64,000 bases of DNA from assembly GCA_030429345.1 (NCBI GenBank), contig JAUIFJ010000013.1, positions 1 to 64,000 of the forward strand, read 5' to 3'. The stretch is from a bacterium. Lineage in GTDB: Bacteria > CAIWAD01. The notes under the pieces were generated by a model that worked only from the letters and a program-made list of their open reading frames with translations, did no database searches and was not told where the DNA came from. The position numbers were made by a program, and so were the translations under genes. The first letter of the stretch is position 1, and the number at the start of each line of letters is the position of its first letter. Shown one piece after another: positions 18,942-28,300 of the stretch.

Positions 18942-19963
18942 GAATGAATCATGTAATACAACACTACGGGCCGCGCGCCCTGCTGGCCGGACTGCTGCTG
19001 GCGCCGGCCCTGCTGCCCGCCCAGGAGCTGATCCGCAACTTCGGGGAGGAGCGCGTCGGCACCACGGCGCTCAGCTTTCTCAAGATCGGCGTCGGCGCGC
19101 GCGCGGAGGGCATGGCCCAGGCCTTCGTCGGCGTCGCCGACGACGGCAGCGCCCTCTACTGGAACCCGGCGGGTCTGGGACGGATGTCGGGCGGCCTGTT
19201 CAGCGTGACACACCTGGAATGGCCGGCCGAGATCACCTACGACTACATCGGCCTGGTGCAGAACATCAACGAGCGTCTCACGCTGGGCATGGCCTACGCC
19301 CAGCTGAAGACCGACGAGATGCCCGTCACCACCGAGACCCACCCCACCGGCGACGGCCGCACCTTCTACTTCATCGACCAGAGCCTGCAGGCCACGGCCG
19401 GCCTTCGAATGACCGACCAGTTCTCCTTCGGCATCAGCCTGAAGTACATTCGCGAGGACATCGACGATGTCAGCCTGAGCACCGTGCTCGGCGACCTGGG
19501 CACCTTCTACCGCACGGGCTGGCGGGACATGTCGATCGCGGTCTCCTTAAGCAACTTCGGCGGCGTGGTACAGCCCGACGGCAGCTACCTGCCCGCCAAC
19601 TCCGACGACGGGCGCAGGCAGGACTACGAGGAATTCAGTCCGCCGACGATCTTCCGCATCGGTTCGGCCATGACCCTCTTCTCCTACAACGAGCATCACC
19701 TGCTGGGAAGCGGGCAGATCAATCATCCCGTAGACAACCAGGAAAGCTACGCCATCGGCATGGAGTACGACTGGCTGAAGCGCTATTTCCTGCGCGGCGG
19801 CTGGAAGATCAACGCCGGGGAGGAAAGCTGGACGCTGGGGGCGGGCCTCGACTTCCGCATCAACCGGATGGCCATCGTGCTCGACATCAGCTACAGCGAC
19901 TTCGGCATCCTGAGCGAGAGCAAGCGCACATCGGCCCAACTGGCCTGGGAGGACTGGAGATGA
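18938..19963 (+). CDS. PorV/PorQ-family outer-membrane protein
   Basis: A 341-residue protein overlapping the receptor by ATGA. After a signal peptide (cleavage near LLPAQ) comes the family's opening pattern: a region of conserved Ala/Gly residues (SFLKIGVGARAEGMAQAFVG) and ADDGSALYWNPAGLGRM. The rest is a FadL-like or 14-strand type beta-barrel ending YSDFGILSESKRTSAQLAWE. In Bacteroidetes PorV shuttles type IX substrates bearing C-terminal domains from the translocon to the attachment complex. Because at least six CTD proteins are encoded in this window, a related secretion role is likely here, though other members of the family have unrelated or unknown roles. Confidence 0.82.
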   Translation: MRMNHVIQHYGPRALLAGLLLAPALLPAQELIRNFGEERVGTTALSFLKIGVGARAEGMAQAFVGVADDGSALYWNPAGLGRMSGGLFSVTHLEWPAEITYDYIGLVQNINERLTLGMAYAQLKTDEMPVTTETHPTGDGRTFYFIDQSLQATAGLRMTDQFSFGISLKYIREDIDDVSLSTVLGDLGTFYRTGWRDMSIAVSLSNFGGVVQPDGSYLPANSDDGRRQDYEEFSPPTIFRIGSAMTLFSYNEHHLLGSGQINHPVDNQESYAIGMEYDWLKRYFLRGGWKINAGEESWTLGAGLDFRINRMAIVLDISYSDFGILSESKRTSAQLAWEDWR

Positions 19964-21372
19964 AGACTGCGGCTGTGAGACACACGCGCCCGCTGGCCTT
20001 CCTGGCCCTCGCCGTCGCCCTGGGCTGTTCGGTGGACAAGTTCAGCCTGCCCGCCGAGGGCGAGGGCATCGGCGGCGTGGCGGACACGACCTACCTGCTG
20101 CTCAACGCCACCATCGACCTGGGCAGCACGGAAGCGGACCCCGCCGACATGTTCATCAACGACGACGGCCACCTCTACGTGGCCGAGAGCGGCACGGGGC
20201 GGATCAGCGTCTGGAACCAGGCCCTGCTTGACCTGAATGATCCAAGCCCCGGCGAGCAGCTGGGCGAGCCGGGTCTGGCGGACTTCGAGCTGCCGGGCGT
20301 CCAGGCCGTCTGCGTGGGCAGCGAGCAGCTGCTCTTCGCCAGCGCGGGGGACAGCAGCATCTGGGCCGTGCACCTGCTGCCGGCGAGGACAGAGGTCCTG
20401 GCCGCGCTCACCCGATTCCTGGTAATCGACGGGGGCATGGCCGATACCCTGAGCGTGGTCGAGATGTCCGATCGTCTTTCGTCCTCCTCGCAGCAGGAGA
20501 TCGCCAACTGGCAGATCACGGCCCTCGATTCGATTCCCCTCGGCAGCGCCGAGCTGGATTCGATGATCGCCCCGCACCGCTTCTGGTCCGGCGCGGGATC
20601 AAACAATGTAGACGCGCTGGCGCCGGGGCGCCCCGGGGAACGGGAAGTGCTCTTCGTCAACAACGGCCAGTCGGATTCGCGCGTCCAGCAGTTGAATTTC
20701 GAGCCGGTGGCGCTGCTGCTGCACGGGACGGGCTTCACGGCCTACAGTTATCTCTATGCGGCGGTCGGCACGCCGGAGCGCGTGGTCTATCCCGGAACCG
20801 GGCTGGGCTTCATCCGCAATGGCCGCAGCCTGGCGCGCGACTGCAACAATCGCCTGTACTACACCATGTCCAACCTGGATGGGGACTCCCTCGTCGATTC
20901 CCTGAGTTTCCGCGTCCAGCGCTCGACCTACGAGCTGGACGCCAACGGGCGGGATACATGGAACGCGGACCTCAACCTGAGTCCCTTCGACGACTTCATC
21001 TCGCATCCCTACCTGGACCCGGTCGACATCAGCTACACCAACACGCATATCCTGGTCTGTGATCGCCTGGCGCGGCATGTGCAGGTCTTCAGCCTGAGCG
21101 GCGACTTCATCCGCCCCTGCGGGGCATCCCGCGTCTGGCGTGATTCGCTGGTGACGGTCAATGGTGTGACAAGCAATCTGCTGGTCAAGGACTGGGACTA
21201 CGATCTGCTCAACGAGCCGACCTGCGTCGCCAGCTTCGGCAACAGCAGCTGCCGCTCGGCGGACCTGGACCAGGAGGTGATCTTCGTCGCCGACCAGGGC
21301 GACGGCCTGAGCAACGACCGCATCCTGCTCTTCTCTCTTTCGCAGAGCAGCAGCGATCTGCCGGACCAGTAA
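19960..21372 (+). CDS. lipoprotein with NHL/beta-propeller-like repeats
   Basis: A 470-residue lipoprotein. The ATG overlaps the PorV-like stop (ATGA) and gives a signal with lipobox VALGC. The body has repeated strand patterns of an NHL or six-bladed propeller type: ADMFINDDGHLYVAESGTG, then RISVWNQALL, later DVDISYTNTHILVCDRLARHVQVFSL (abridged) and VASFGN near the end. Such propellers mediate protein-protein contacts in surface assemblies. There is no visible catalytic motif. Its position directly after the PorV-like gene suggests it belongs to the same envelope complex. Confidence 0.7.
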   Translation: MKTAAVRHTRPLAFLALAVALGCSVDKFSLPAEGEGIGGVADTTYLLLNATIDLGSTEADPADMFINDDGHLYVAESGTGRISVWNQALLDLNDPSPGEQLGEPGLADFELPGVQAVCVGSEQLLFASAGDSSIWAVHLLPARTEVLAALTRFLVIDGGMADTLSVVEMSDRLSSSSQQEIANWQITALDSIPLGSAELDSMIAPHRFWSGAGSNNVDALAPGRPGEREVLFVNNGQSDSRVQQLNFEPVALLLHGTGFTAYSYLYAAVGTPERVVYPGTGLGFIRNGRSLARDCNNRLYYTMSNLDGDSLVDSLSFRVQRSTYELDANGRDTWNADLNLSPFDDFISHPYLDPVDISYTNTHILVCDRLARHVQVFSLSGDFIRPCGASRVWRDSLVTVNGVTSNLLVKDWDYDLLNEPTCVASFGNSSCRSADLDQEVIFVADQGDGLSNDRILLFSLSQSSSDLPDQ

Positions 21373-22016
21373 TGCCGCTTCGCCTGTTCTTGTGTTCCAT
21401 GATCCTGCTGGGCCTGACGGCCTGCGCCGGCATGCGCATGCCGGATCGCAGCCTGCCGCCCCTGGGGCGGGTCATGCCCGATTCGGTCTTCGTCCACCAC
21501 TGGCCGCCGGATTCGCAGGCCGATTCGCTCTTCGTGATCCAGAAGATGCCTCGCCGCTCGCTGGGCAGCTCCGCCGACTACCTGCGTGTCTGGCGCACAA
21601 GCTTCGAGGACGAGGCGCGCCGCCAGGGCATGAAAGTGATCTGGCCTGCCGCCGGACTGGGCGCGGCGGACACGGGCTGGCCCGCCCTGCCCGGAAGCGC
21701 AAGCTGGGTGCTGGTGCCCCTGGGTTTCGAGCTGCAGGGCGTGAACCGCGGCGGAATCGGAAGCTTCTTTGCCTGGCTCGGCGTATCACAACCGGCGCGC
21801 CGCGAGTACGGCTGGCTGAAAAGCCGTTTCCGCTTCGAGGCCACCACCGGAGCCGTGCTCTGGGAGGACAGCCTGCTCAGCCGCCGGCCGGACGGGAAGT
21901 ATACGCTGAACCGCACCGACCGCGCCGGGCTGCTGGCCACGCAGGCGGCCAAGGACCTGGTCCAGGTGCTGCGCGAAGGCATCGAGCCGGCGCCGCCAAG
22001 GGAGAGCGAGGAATGA
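21372..22016 (+). CDS. small predicted lipoprotein, function unknown
   Basis: A 214-residue protein whose ATG overlaps the preceding TAA by one base. The N-terminus is a lipoprotein signal (MPLRLFLCSMILLGLTAC). I do not recognise the mature domain. It has an alpha/beta character, with the segment SWVLVPLGFELQGV near the middle followed by RSRFRFEATTGAVLWED-like strands (actual text KSRFRFEATTGAVLWED), typical of lipoproteins of the penicillin-binding-protein-activator or CsgG-like families whose cores record whether a value was set. This is only a resemblance. Tight coupling on both sides places it in the six-gene surface operon. Confidence 0.65.
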   Translation: MPLRLFLCSMILLGLTACAGMRMPDRSLPPLGRVMPDSVFVHHWPPDSQADSLFVIQKMPRRSLGSSADYLRVWRTSFEDEARRQGMKVIWPAAGLGAADTGWPALPGSASWVLVPLGFELQGVNRGGIGSFFAWLGVSQPARREYGWLKSRFRFEATTGAVLWEDSLLSRRPDGKYTLNRTDRAGLLATQAAKDLVQVLREGIEPAPPRESEE

Positions 22017-22897
22017 AGCCTGTCCATGGAATCACCCCCCTGCCCCTGTTCTGCCGCAGGATCCTGCGCCTGCTGCCGCCGCTGTTGCTGGCGCTGCTGC
22101 TTTCGGGATGCAGCGTCAAGGGCCTTGTCACACGGCAGGTCACCCCGGTGATCGACGGCATGGTCGAGAGCCTCTTCGCCGAGCCCGACCTGCAACTGGC
22201 GCGGACAGCCTTCGAGGCCGACATCAAGCTCATCGAGGGCCTGCGCCGCAGCCTGGACAGCCGCGAGCTGCAGGTCCGCCAGGCGATGGCCCTGGCCGGC
22301 TACGCGCTGCTCTTCTGCGAAGGCGTGGACAACGAGCGCGCCTCGCGCTTCTATCGCCGCTCGCTGAACGTGGGCCTGGAACTGCTGGGCGAGGATCCTT
22401 TCGAGCGGAACCAGGAGGATTTCGAGGCCTGGCTGGTTGGCATGGAGGACCAGGAGGCCCTCTTCTGGACCGCTTTCCCCTACGGCGCCTGGATGGCGCT
22501 CAACCTTAGCGAGAACGAGGCCACCTTTCGCCTGCACCGCGTCGAGGCGATGATCGCCCGCGCCAGCGAATTGAACCCCCACTACTTCTTCGGCGCCGGC
22601 GACCTCTTCGCCGGGGCGATCCACTGCGTCAAGCCCCGCTTCATCGGCGGGGACCCGGCGGCAGGCCAGGCCCTCTTCCACGCCGTCGGCGAAACCGCCT
22701 CCCGCGGGCTGCTGCTGCCGCTCTACTTCGAGGCCCGCTACTACTGCCCCGCCTCCCTCGACGAGGAGCGCTTCGACCAGATCCTGCAGTCGGCGGAGCA
22801 GTATGACCTCTCCCAAAGGCCGGACATGGCCCTGCTGAATCACTGGGCGCTGGAGCAGATTCGGGCGCTGGGGGAGATGCGGGGGGAGTTGTTTTAG
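22013..22897 (+). CDS. TatT-like (TRAP-associated) TPR lipoprotein
   Basis: A 294-residue lipoprotein, ATGA-coupled to the gene before it, with a long hydrophobic signal ending in lipobox LLLSGC. The mature part is all-helical: QVRQAMALAGYALLFCEGVD, then FYRRSLNVGLELLG, FGAGDLFAGAIHCVKPRFIG and FEARYYCPASLDEERF match the pattern of TatT proteins, TPR-fold lipoproteins that often accompany TRAP-type transporters. No TRAP transporter subunits lie here, so a role in the surface complex of this operon is equally possible. The gene ends 24 bp from the convergent beta-helix gene with no clear terminator between. Confidence 0.72.
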   Translation: MKPVHGITPLPLFCRRILRLLPPLLLALLLSGCSVKGLVTRQVTPVIDGMVESLFAEPDLQLARTAFEADIKLIEGLRRSLDSRELQVRQAMALAGYALLFCEGVDNERASRFYRRSLNVGLELLGEDPFERNQEDFEAWLVGMEDQEALFWTAFPYGAWMALNLSENEATFRLHRVEAMIARASELNPHYFFGAGDLFAGAIHCVKPRFIGGDPAAGQALFHAVGETASRGLLLPLYFEARYYCPASLDEERFDQILQSAEQYDLSQRPDMALLNHWALEQIRALGEMRGELF

Positions 22898-22921
22898 GGG
22901 CTAGCAGGCATGACCAAGAGA

Positions 22922-25309
22922 CTATTTTAGCAACAGCACCTTCCTCGCCTGCACTTCGCCCAGTGCTTCCAACCGAATGAAGTACACTCCGCTGGCCAGC
23001 CCCTCCGCCCGGAAGACGACCTCATGGCTCCCCGCCGGCAGCAGCTCATGCACCAGGGTCCGCACGCGTTGTCCACGCAGATTGTATACGCTCAGGGTGA
23101 TCGGCGCGGCCAGGGGCAGATCGAAGGCGACGGTCGTTGCCGGATTGAAGGGATTCGGCCAGGCCGGATTAAGGGCAATGCTCTCCGGCAGGGCCGGGGC
23201 CTCCTTCGGTGTGACAGAGACCTGCGAATCCAGTTCCCGGGCACCGGGGCCGCCGGTGTATCCCATGTCATTGCGCAGGCCGCCCTGGCTGGGCCAAAGG
23301 GCAAAGCCGGGGGATTCCGGGTCTTCCAGGTCATTGTAGACGGAATCCGGATTGCCGGTGTCAATGGCGGGCGAGGCGGTCAATAAATAGGGAACGCCCA
23401 GCTCTTCATCGAAGAGGGGGTCTTCCAATATGTTGTTGGTTCCGGTCATCCCTGGTTGAACAATGGAGTATGAGAATTCGGGAGCCTCGAACCACTGATC
23501 CGACAAGACATCGTAGTCGTTTCCCCACACAATCGAGTTTGTGAAGTCAAGGGGGCCCGTAAACAACTTGGACATCGAGCAATTGGTCACCGTCACATTA
23601 TTCAACGATGTCTCCCCGGGAACGACTCCGGCTGTCAACACATCCTGGTAGGAATCCGTGTACGGGTAAGGGATGTAGTTGTCTTGCTCGGTGATATCCT
23701 CGAACAGGCAATTTACCATGGACAGGGTATCAGGCCCGACGATCTGTACTGCAAATCGATTTGTACGTCGAACCACGACTTGATTCATGATGACTCCGCT
23801 AGGTCCATCATCTAACCAGATCCCCCCATCATCGCAGTCTTCCATCAGGATATTCTGGAGATGGTAGTGTTTGCCAGGACCGGAGCTTTTAAACTCTACA
23901 GTACTGCCCACACTTCGGTGCCAGAGGTCCATACCTGCCCATTCCGGGGCGTGGTTGGGTTGGCGATTATTGCGGAAGGTGCAGTCTCGCATCTCGATGT
24001 ATTCATTCTCTATGCCGCCATTCATATAGAAGGCACGGCCTAGATTAGGGTCAGGATTCAGAATCTGGGAGTAGTCGTCTGGATCATGGAGGTAGTTGTC
24101 TACAAAACGACAGTTAATCCAGCGCATCGTGTCTCGATCAGCACCGACTGTTACTACATGACCTCCCCACGTAGATTCACCATCCTCAGCAGGACCATTT
24201 AACAGAAAGTTGCGACTGAACTCACTATCAATCACATCAACGTTGTATACCTGGAAGATCATTCCTCTTGCATCCTGCACTAAGGAATCGCCTACGACAT
24301 TGTCCGTCACATGAAGATTCCGAACCGTCCCATCATTAGCACCTACAGCACCTGCGCCATCACCCTGATATAGAACCCGATTGCGTTGTATGTAGAGGCT
24401 ATCGATATCCACATACGTGGTGCCATATATTGCATTGGCATTGCCAGTATCCGTGCCCTGGTTTAGGTTGTCAGTAATGATAATGTTGCGAGCAACTAGT
24501 GTATCCCCATGTATAAGAAAAACTCCACCTCCCACATTGAAGCAATTCTGCAAACGCACATCTCGTCCTGTTGTGTTTGCATTGCTATAAAAGGTCAAGT
24601 TATTGTGTACTGGTTCTGTGCCACCTTCCATTCTCACTCTTGCGAGTTGTAACCCTGCATCCGCTATGAAGTGGTGGCCGTTACTACCCGCATTCTCTTC
24701 TACGACTAGATCCTCGACAACTCCAGTTCCTTCGACTGTAATGTGTACGCACAAATCGGCCGGCCCAGCTTCGATTAGCTCGTTGTCATGAAGGTGAATC
24801 CGCCTAAAAGAAAAACTACCCTCGCGACCGAAGGTTGTATGCGGTTGTCTTGTAACGGCTCCGCCAGCGCGATATCCACGATTGTGCCGGAATACCAGGT
24901 CCTGAAAATCGATGCTCACATCGCCATGCAGGAAGAATCCGCCCGGACGATGATCCGTGAAGCCATTGAAGTACCCTTCCCCGTGTTGAATCGTGAAGCC
25001 GCGAAGATGGAACACGGAGGGAGTCTCGGTGAACACGTCAATCACGGTTCCCTGATAGTCCCCATCCAGGATGGTTTCCTGGATGTCCATTGTGTCATCA
25101 CTGAAGACATAGTGCGAGGCCAGAGTGACTTCCCAAACGGGTGTGGACAACAGTTCGACATAGGAACCATTGGCAACGAGGACAGTGTCTCCAGGGCTGG
25201 TCGCATCCAGCGCCTGCTGGATACTCGAATACTCATCGGGAACATGGAGCTGGCTTGCCTGCGATTGCGTACAGGTAACAAGCAGACAAGCAAGAACCAA
25301 AGCTATCAA
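22922..25309 (-). CDS. secreted pectin-lyase-fold (beta-helix) protein with C-terminal sorting domain
   Basis: A 795-residue protein starting at TTG, with GGAG seven bases upstream; upstream ATG and GTG codons run into stops. The signal peptide (MIALVLACLLVTCTQSQA) is followed by the characteristic entry to a right-handed beta-helix (YSSIQQALDATSPGDTVLV), then many Asn-rich turns. No pectate-lyase catalytic residues are obvious. The tail AWPNPFNPATTVAFDLP to KVLLLK is a sorting domain. Base composition is mosaic: the C-terminal 500 bp are GC-rich like the chromosome, while the beta-helix portion is clearly AT-richer. Nineteen bases separate it from the next minus-strand gene upstream, so both probably share a transcript. 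Confidence 0.82.
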   Translation of the reverse strand: MIALVLACLLVTCTQSQASQLHVPDEYSSIQQALDATSPGDTVLVANGSYVELLSTPVWEVTLASHYVFSDDTMDIQETILDGDYQGTVIDVFTETPSVFHLRGFTIQHGEGYFNGFTDHRPGGFFLHGDVSIDFQDLVFRHNRGYRAGGAVTRQPHTTFGREGSFSFRRIHLHDNELIEAGPADLCVHITVEGTGVVEDLVVEENAGSNGHHFIADAGLQLARVRMEGGTEPVHNNLTFYSNANTTGRDVRLQNCFNVGGGVFLIHGDTLVARNIIITDNLNQGTDTGNANAIYGTTYVDIDSLYIQRNRVLYQGDGAGAVGANDGTVRNLHVTDNVVGDSLVQDARGMIFQVYNVDVIDSEFSRNFLLNGPAEDGESTWGGHVVTVGADRDTMRWINCRFVDNYLHDPDDYSQILNPDPNLGRAFYMNGGIENEYIEMRDCTFRNNRQPNHAPEWAGMDLWHRSVGSTVEFKSSGPGKHYHLQNILMEDCDDGGIWLDDGPSGVIMNQVVVRRTNRFAVQIVGPDTLSMVNCLFEDITEQDNYIPYPYTDSYQDVLTAGVVPGETSLNNVTVTNCSMSKLFTGPLDFTNSIVWGNDYDVLSDQWFEAPEFSYSIVQPGMTGTNNILEDPLFDEELGVPYLLTASPAIDTGNPDSVYNDLEDPESPGFALWPSQGGLRNDMGYTGGPGARELDSQVSVTPKEAPALPESIALNPAWPNPFNPATTVAFDLPLAAPITLSVYNLRGQRVRTLVHELLPAGSHEVVFRAEGLASGVYFIRLEALGEVQARKVLLLK

Positions 25310-28300
25310 TACATCACTCCATAAATGATTACTTCAATAGAAGCATCTTTCGGGTTTCTGCGCCCTGATTCGACTGCGCGTGAATGATGTAAACGCCGCT
25401 GGCATAGGCACTGCCATCAAAACGGAGCTTGTGACTTCCGGCTTGCAGTTCTTCACTTACCAGAGTCGTTACCTCTTGTCCTAGCAAATTATAGACCAGA
25501 ACCTGCACCGGGCCTTGCTTCGGAAGGTCTATGACGATGGTCGTGCTTGGATTAAAAGGGTTTGGATACACATTCTCGATCTGGAACGTTGAAGGCAATA
25601 CAGGTTCGTCCTCAACGGTAGCAGGAATCGTATCAACGAACTCATAGTGGAGTAAATCATGGACTGCCTGAATTTCCTGAACAGTCAGTGCTTGCGACAT
25701 ACCTGCTGATGAAGTTGCGGACGTGCCACCTGGCGGAGGCGGGTATGCCTGGATTTCCAGTTTGGCTAGTTTGATCGTGTTGAAGTTGATCGGGTCCGTC
25801 TCCTTGACCAACATGCTATCCAGAATGCCCAGGATTTCGCTGCGCCGCTGCCAACGGGCCTCGACGCACCATGCGGCACATTCCTGTAGCATAGCCTGGT
25901 GAACAACTGAGTAGGCTAGACTAGTATCTGCACTTTGAAACAGATCTGTCTGCAAAGAATCGAAATTCAGTTCACCGTAATCCTTGTCAAGTCCGAGTGC
26001 TTTCAGCTTCAGTGTTGCCTCATTGGCTTCCATGTCTTTGGGATAGCCTAGAACAACGGCTCGGAAGTGGCCGTGGGCGGTTGCAAGATCGCCAAGAAGC
26101 TCGGCGTCTTTACCAGCTTTCAGAGTCAGCAATGCAGATGACTCGTCATGAGGACAAATATCTGAATAGAATTCTGGGCACGTTCCAAGGTTGTACTCCA
26201 GCTCAGCCCAAGACGGAATTCCAGGAATCAAATCAACAGTGGGGATGGATTCTGTACAAGACCAGCCCCAGAAGTTTCGTCTCCATGATCGTGGATTCGT
26301 GTGTGGTGTTCCGCTTGATGCTGATACGAACCCAGGAGTACCGCTTAAATACCCCGGTATGATGAATGAGTTGTAGCCACAGTACGAATCCAGATAACCA
26401 TCACCAATGATCTCGATTAATGGTTGAACAAATGACGGGGCGTCACTTCCATGAAATCTATTCATAGCCCCATCGCTCATATGTACAGTTGAGGTAAACT
26501 CCAGGTTTAAAGCTGTTACACTGCAATCAATAAACTGATTGTCACGCATCTCGAGAATACCAGTAGTTACTAGAACTGGTGATGTCAGATTGATAGGAGG
26601 TACTTGGCCTTGATAATCGAAGCTGTTTCCCCAAAGTACTGGGTTTGCCCCAAGTGGTGCACCTTGAACTTTTACCGTCCAGTTTGCATCGCCTAAGGTT
26701 GGAACACCAAATTCACAGTTGTAGATCTCAAGACCAGATTCCAGAAGCGTTAACTGCTTAGGTGTCGGGAAAGCCTCAAAGTCTTCTGGAGGTTCTCCTT
26801 CCTTATATCGAATCGAGTACCCGCTCACATCCCCACTACACGACCAGAATTCCAATTCTGCTTCACCATAGTTCTGGAATTGAACAGAAGAAGGATTCAA
26901 ATTTAGATCTTCGAGTGAGCGAAACTTCAGCTTGTAGTCATCACCCGACTTTGCGGGATAGTTGAACAGTACGCCTTCAAGATTTGCAGACTTGTCTACT
27001 CCAGGCTGCCCGATGTGGATGACTAATGCGTTTTCATCAGCACTTGGATCGGTTGTGCCTACAATTGCAGTCCTCGGACCTGAGGCATCACCAATTTGTA
27101 AGTCGCTGTCCCCGAAAACGAAAAGAGTCTTGTTTGACCCTACTCGAATTGTAGTGCCTGCTGGAATTGGACAGTTGATAACAGTATTCGCGTCCACCTC
27201 GTACCATCCGACCTCCAGGCTACTCACGGATGTAGGCAACTGTTTCACCGAGTAATGCGCTGTATAACCAATGTCGGAAGCTGTCAGGTCGAAATCCTCG
27301 ATAGCCGGGTCGCCCTTGTCCAGGCACTGGCTGTCGTGGCGCAGTCGGCAATCCGGTAAAGCTGCATCCCCATCCACATAGCCAACGAAAACTGCAGCCT
27401 CACTGAAGGGAACTACAATGTTATTCGCCGGTTCTGTCGTGTCGAACCAGGGAACGGCCCAGTCATGCTGGTCGCACAGGCTGTGCCGAATTACTGTATT
27501 CCATGCGGGTTGTCTTAAGTCTACGTTGTAGATTGCTGCTGCAGTCCCCTCGGTGCCGGAGTGTGTAAACAGACAGGATGTAATCTCAACGATGTCATCA
27601 TCGTGAACGATTAAGTCGAAGCGATCGCCAGTGAGAGATTGGTTGTTGTGGAAGGTACAGTTTTGAATGGTCATCGTTCCGTCCACATTGATGGCAGACC
27701 AACTGGTGACTTCTGTACCACTGATACTACCGGCAATTACGGAGTTCTGGATATTGACTTCACCATCGTGTTGTTTGAGTACTCCCAGATCTCCAACAGT
27801 ACCAAGGAACTGGCAATTGTCTATGTTCGCAGAATCCAAGACATTCAACAACGCTTGCCCAGATTCAACGAAGACGTTCTCGAACGTAAGGTCCTGTAGT
27901 TCTAGGTTGCATCCATTGAGATAGAACCCGGCTTGACTCCCTGTGATACGAACCGAACCTGAAGCGGCAGATTCGTATTCGTCGACGCTACCTTTTACAC
28001 CCAGTATACTCAGGGTAACTTGTTCTGTCTGATTAAAGGAGACCCAGGATAGGTTGTAGGGATCTTCGGAAGCATGAAGTAGGATCGTCCAGTGATCTCC
28101 CAGGGGAGGCGGATTCGTCTGAATATGAAGCAACGCGGTATCCAAGTCAGAATAATCACACTCCACCGCAGGCCCGACATGCAGCTCCGTCTTGCGGTCA
28201 AGATCGACCCTGTAAACGAAGGAAGACTTGGTCGTGGATCCTTCCGGCACTCCGTTCTTTGTTCCAAGATACAGATAGCCGTCTTCGAAGGCAGTCGTAC

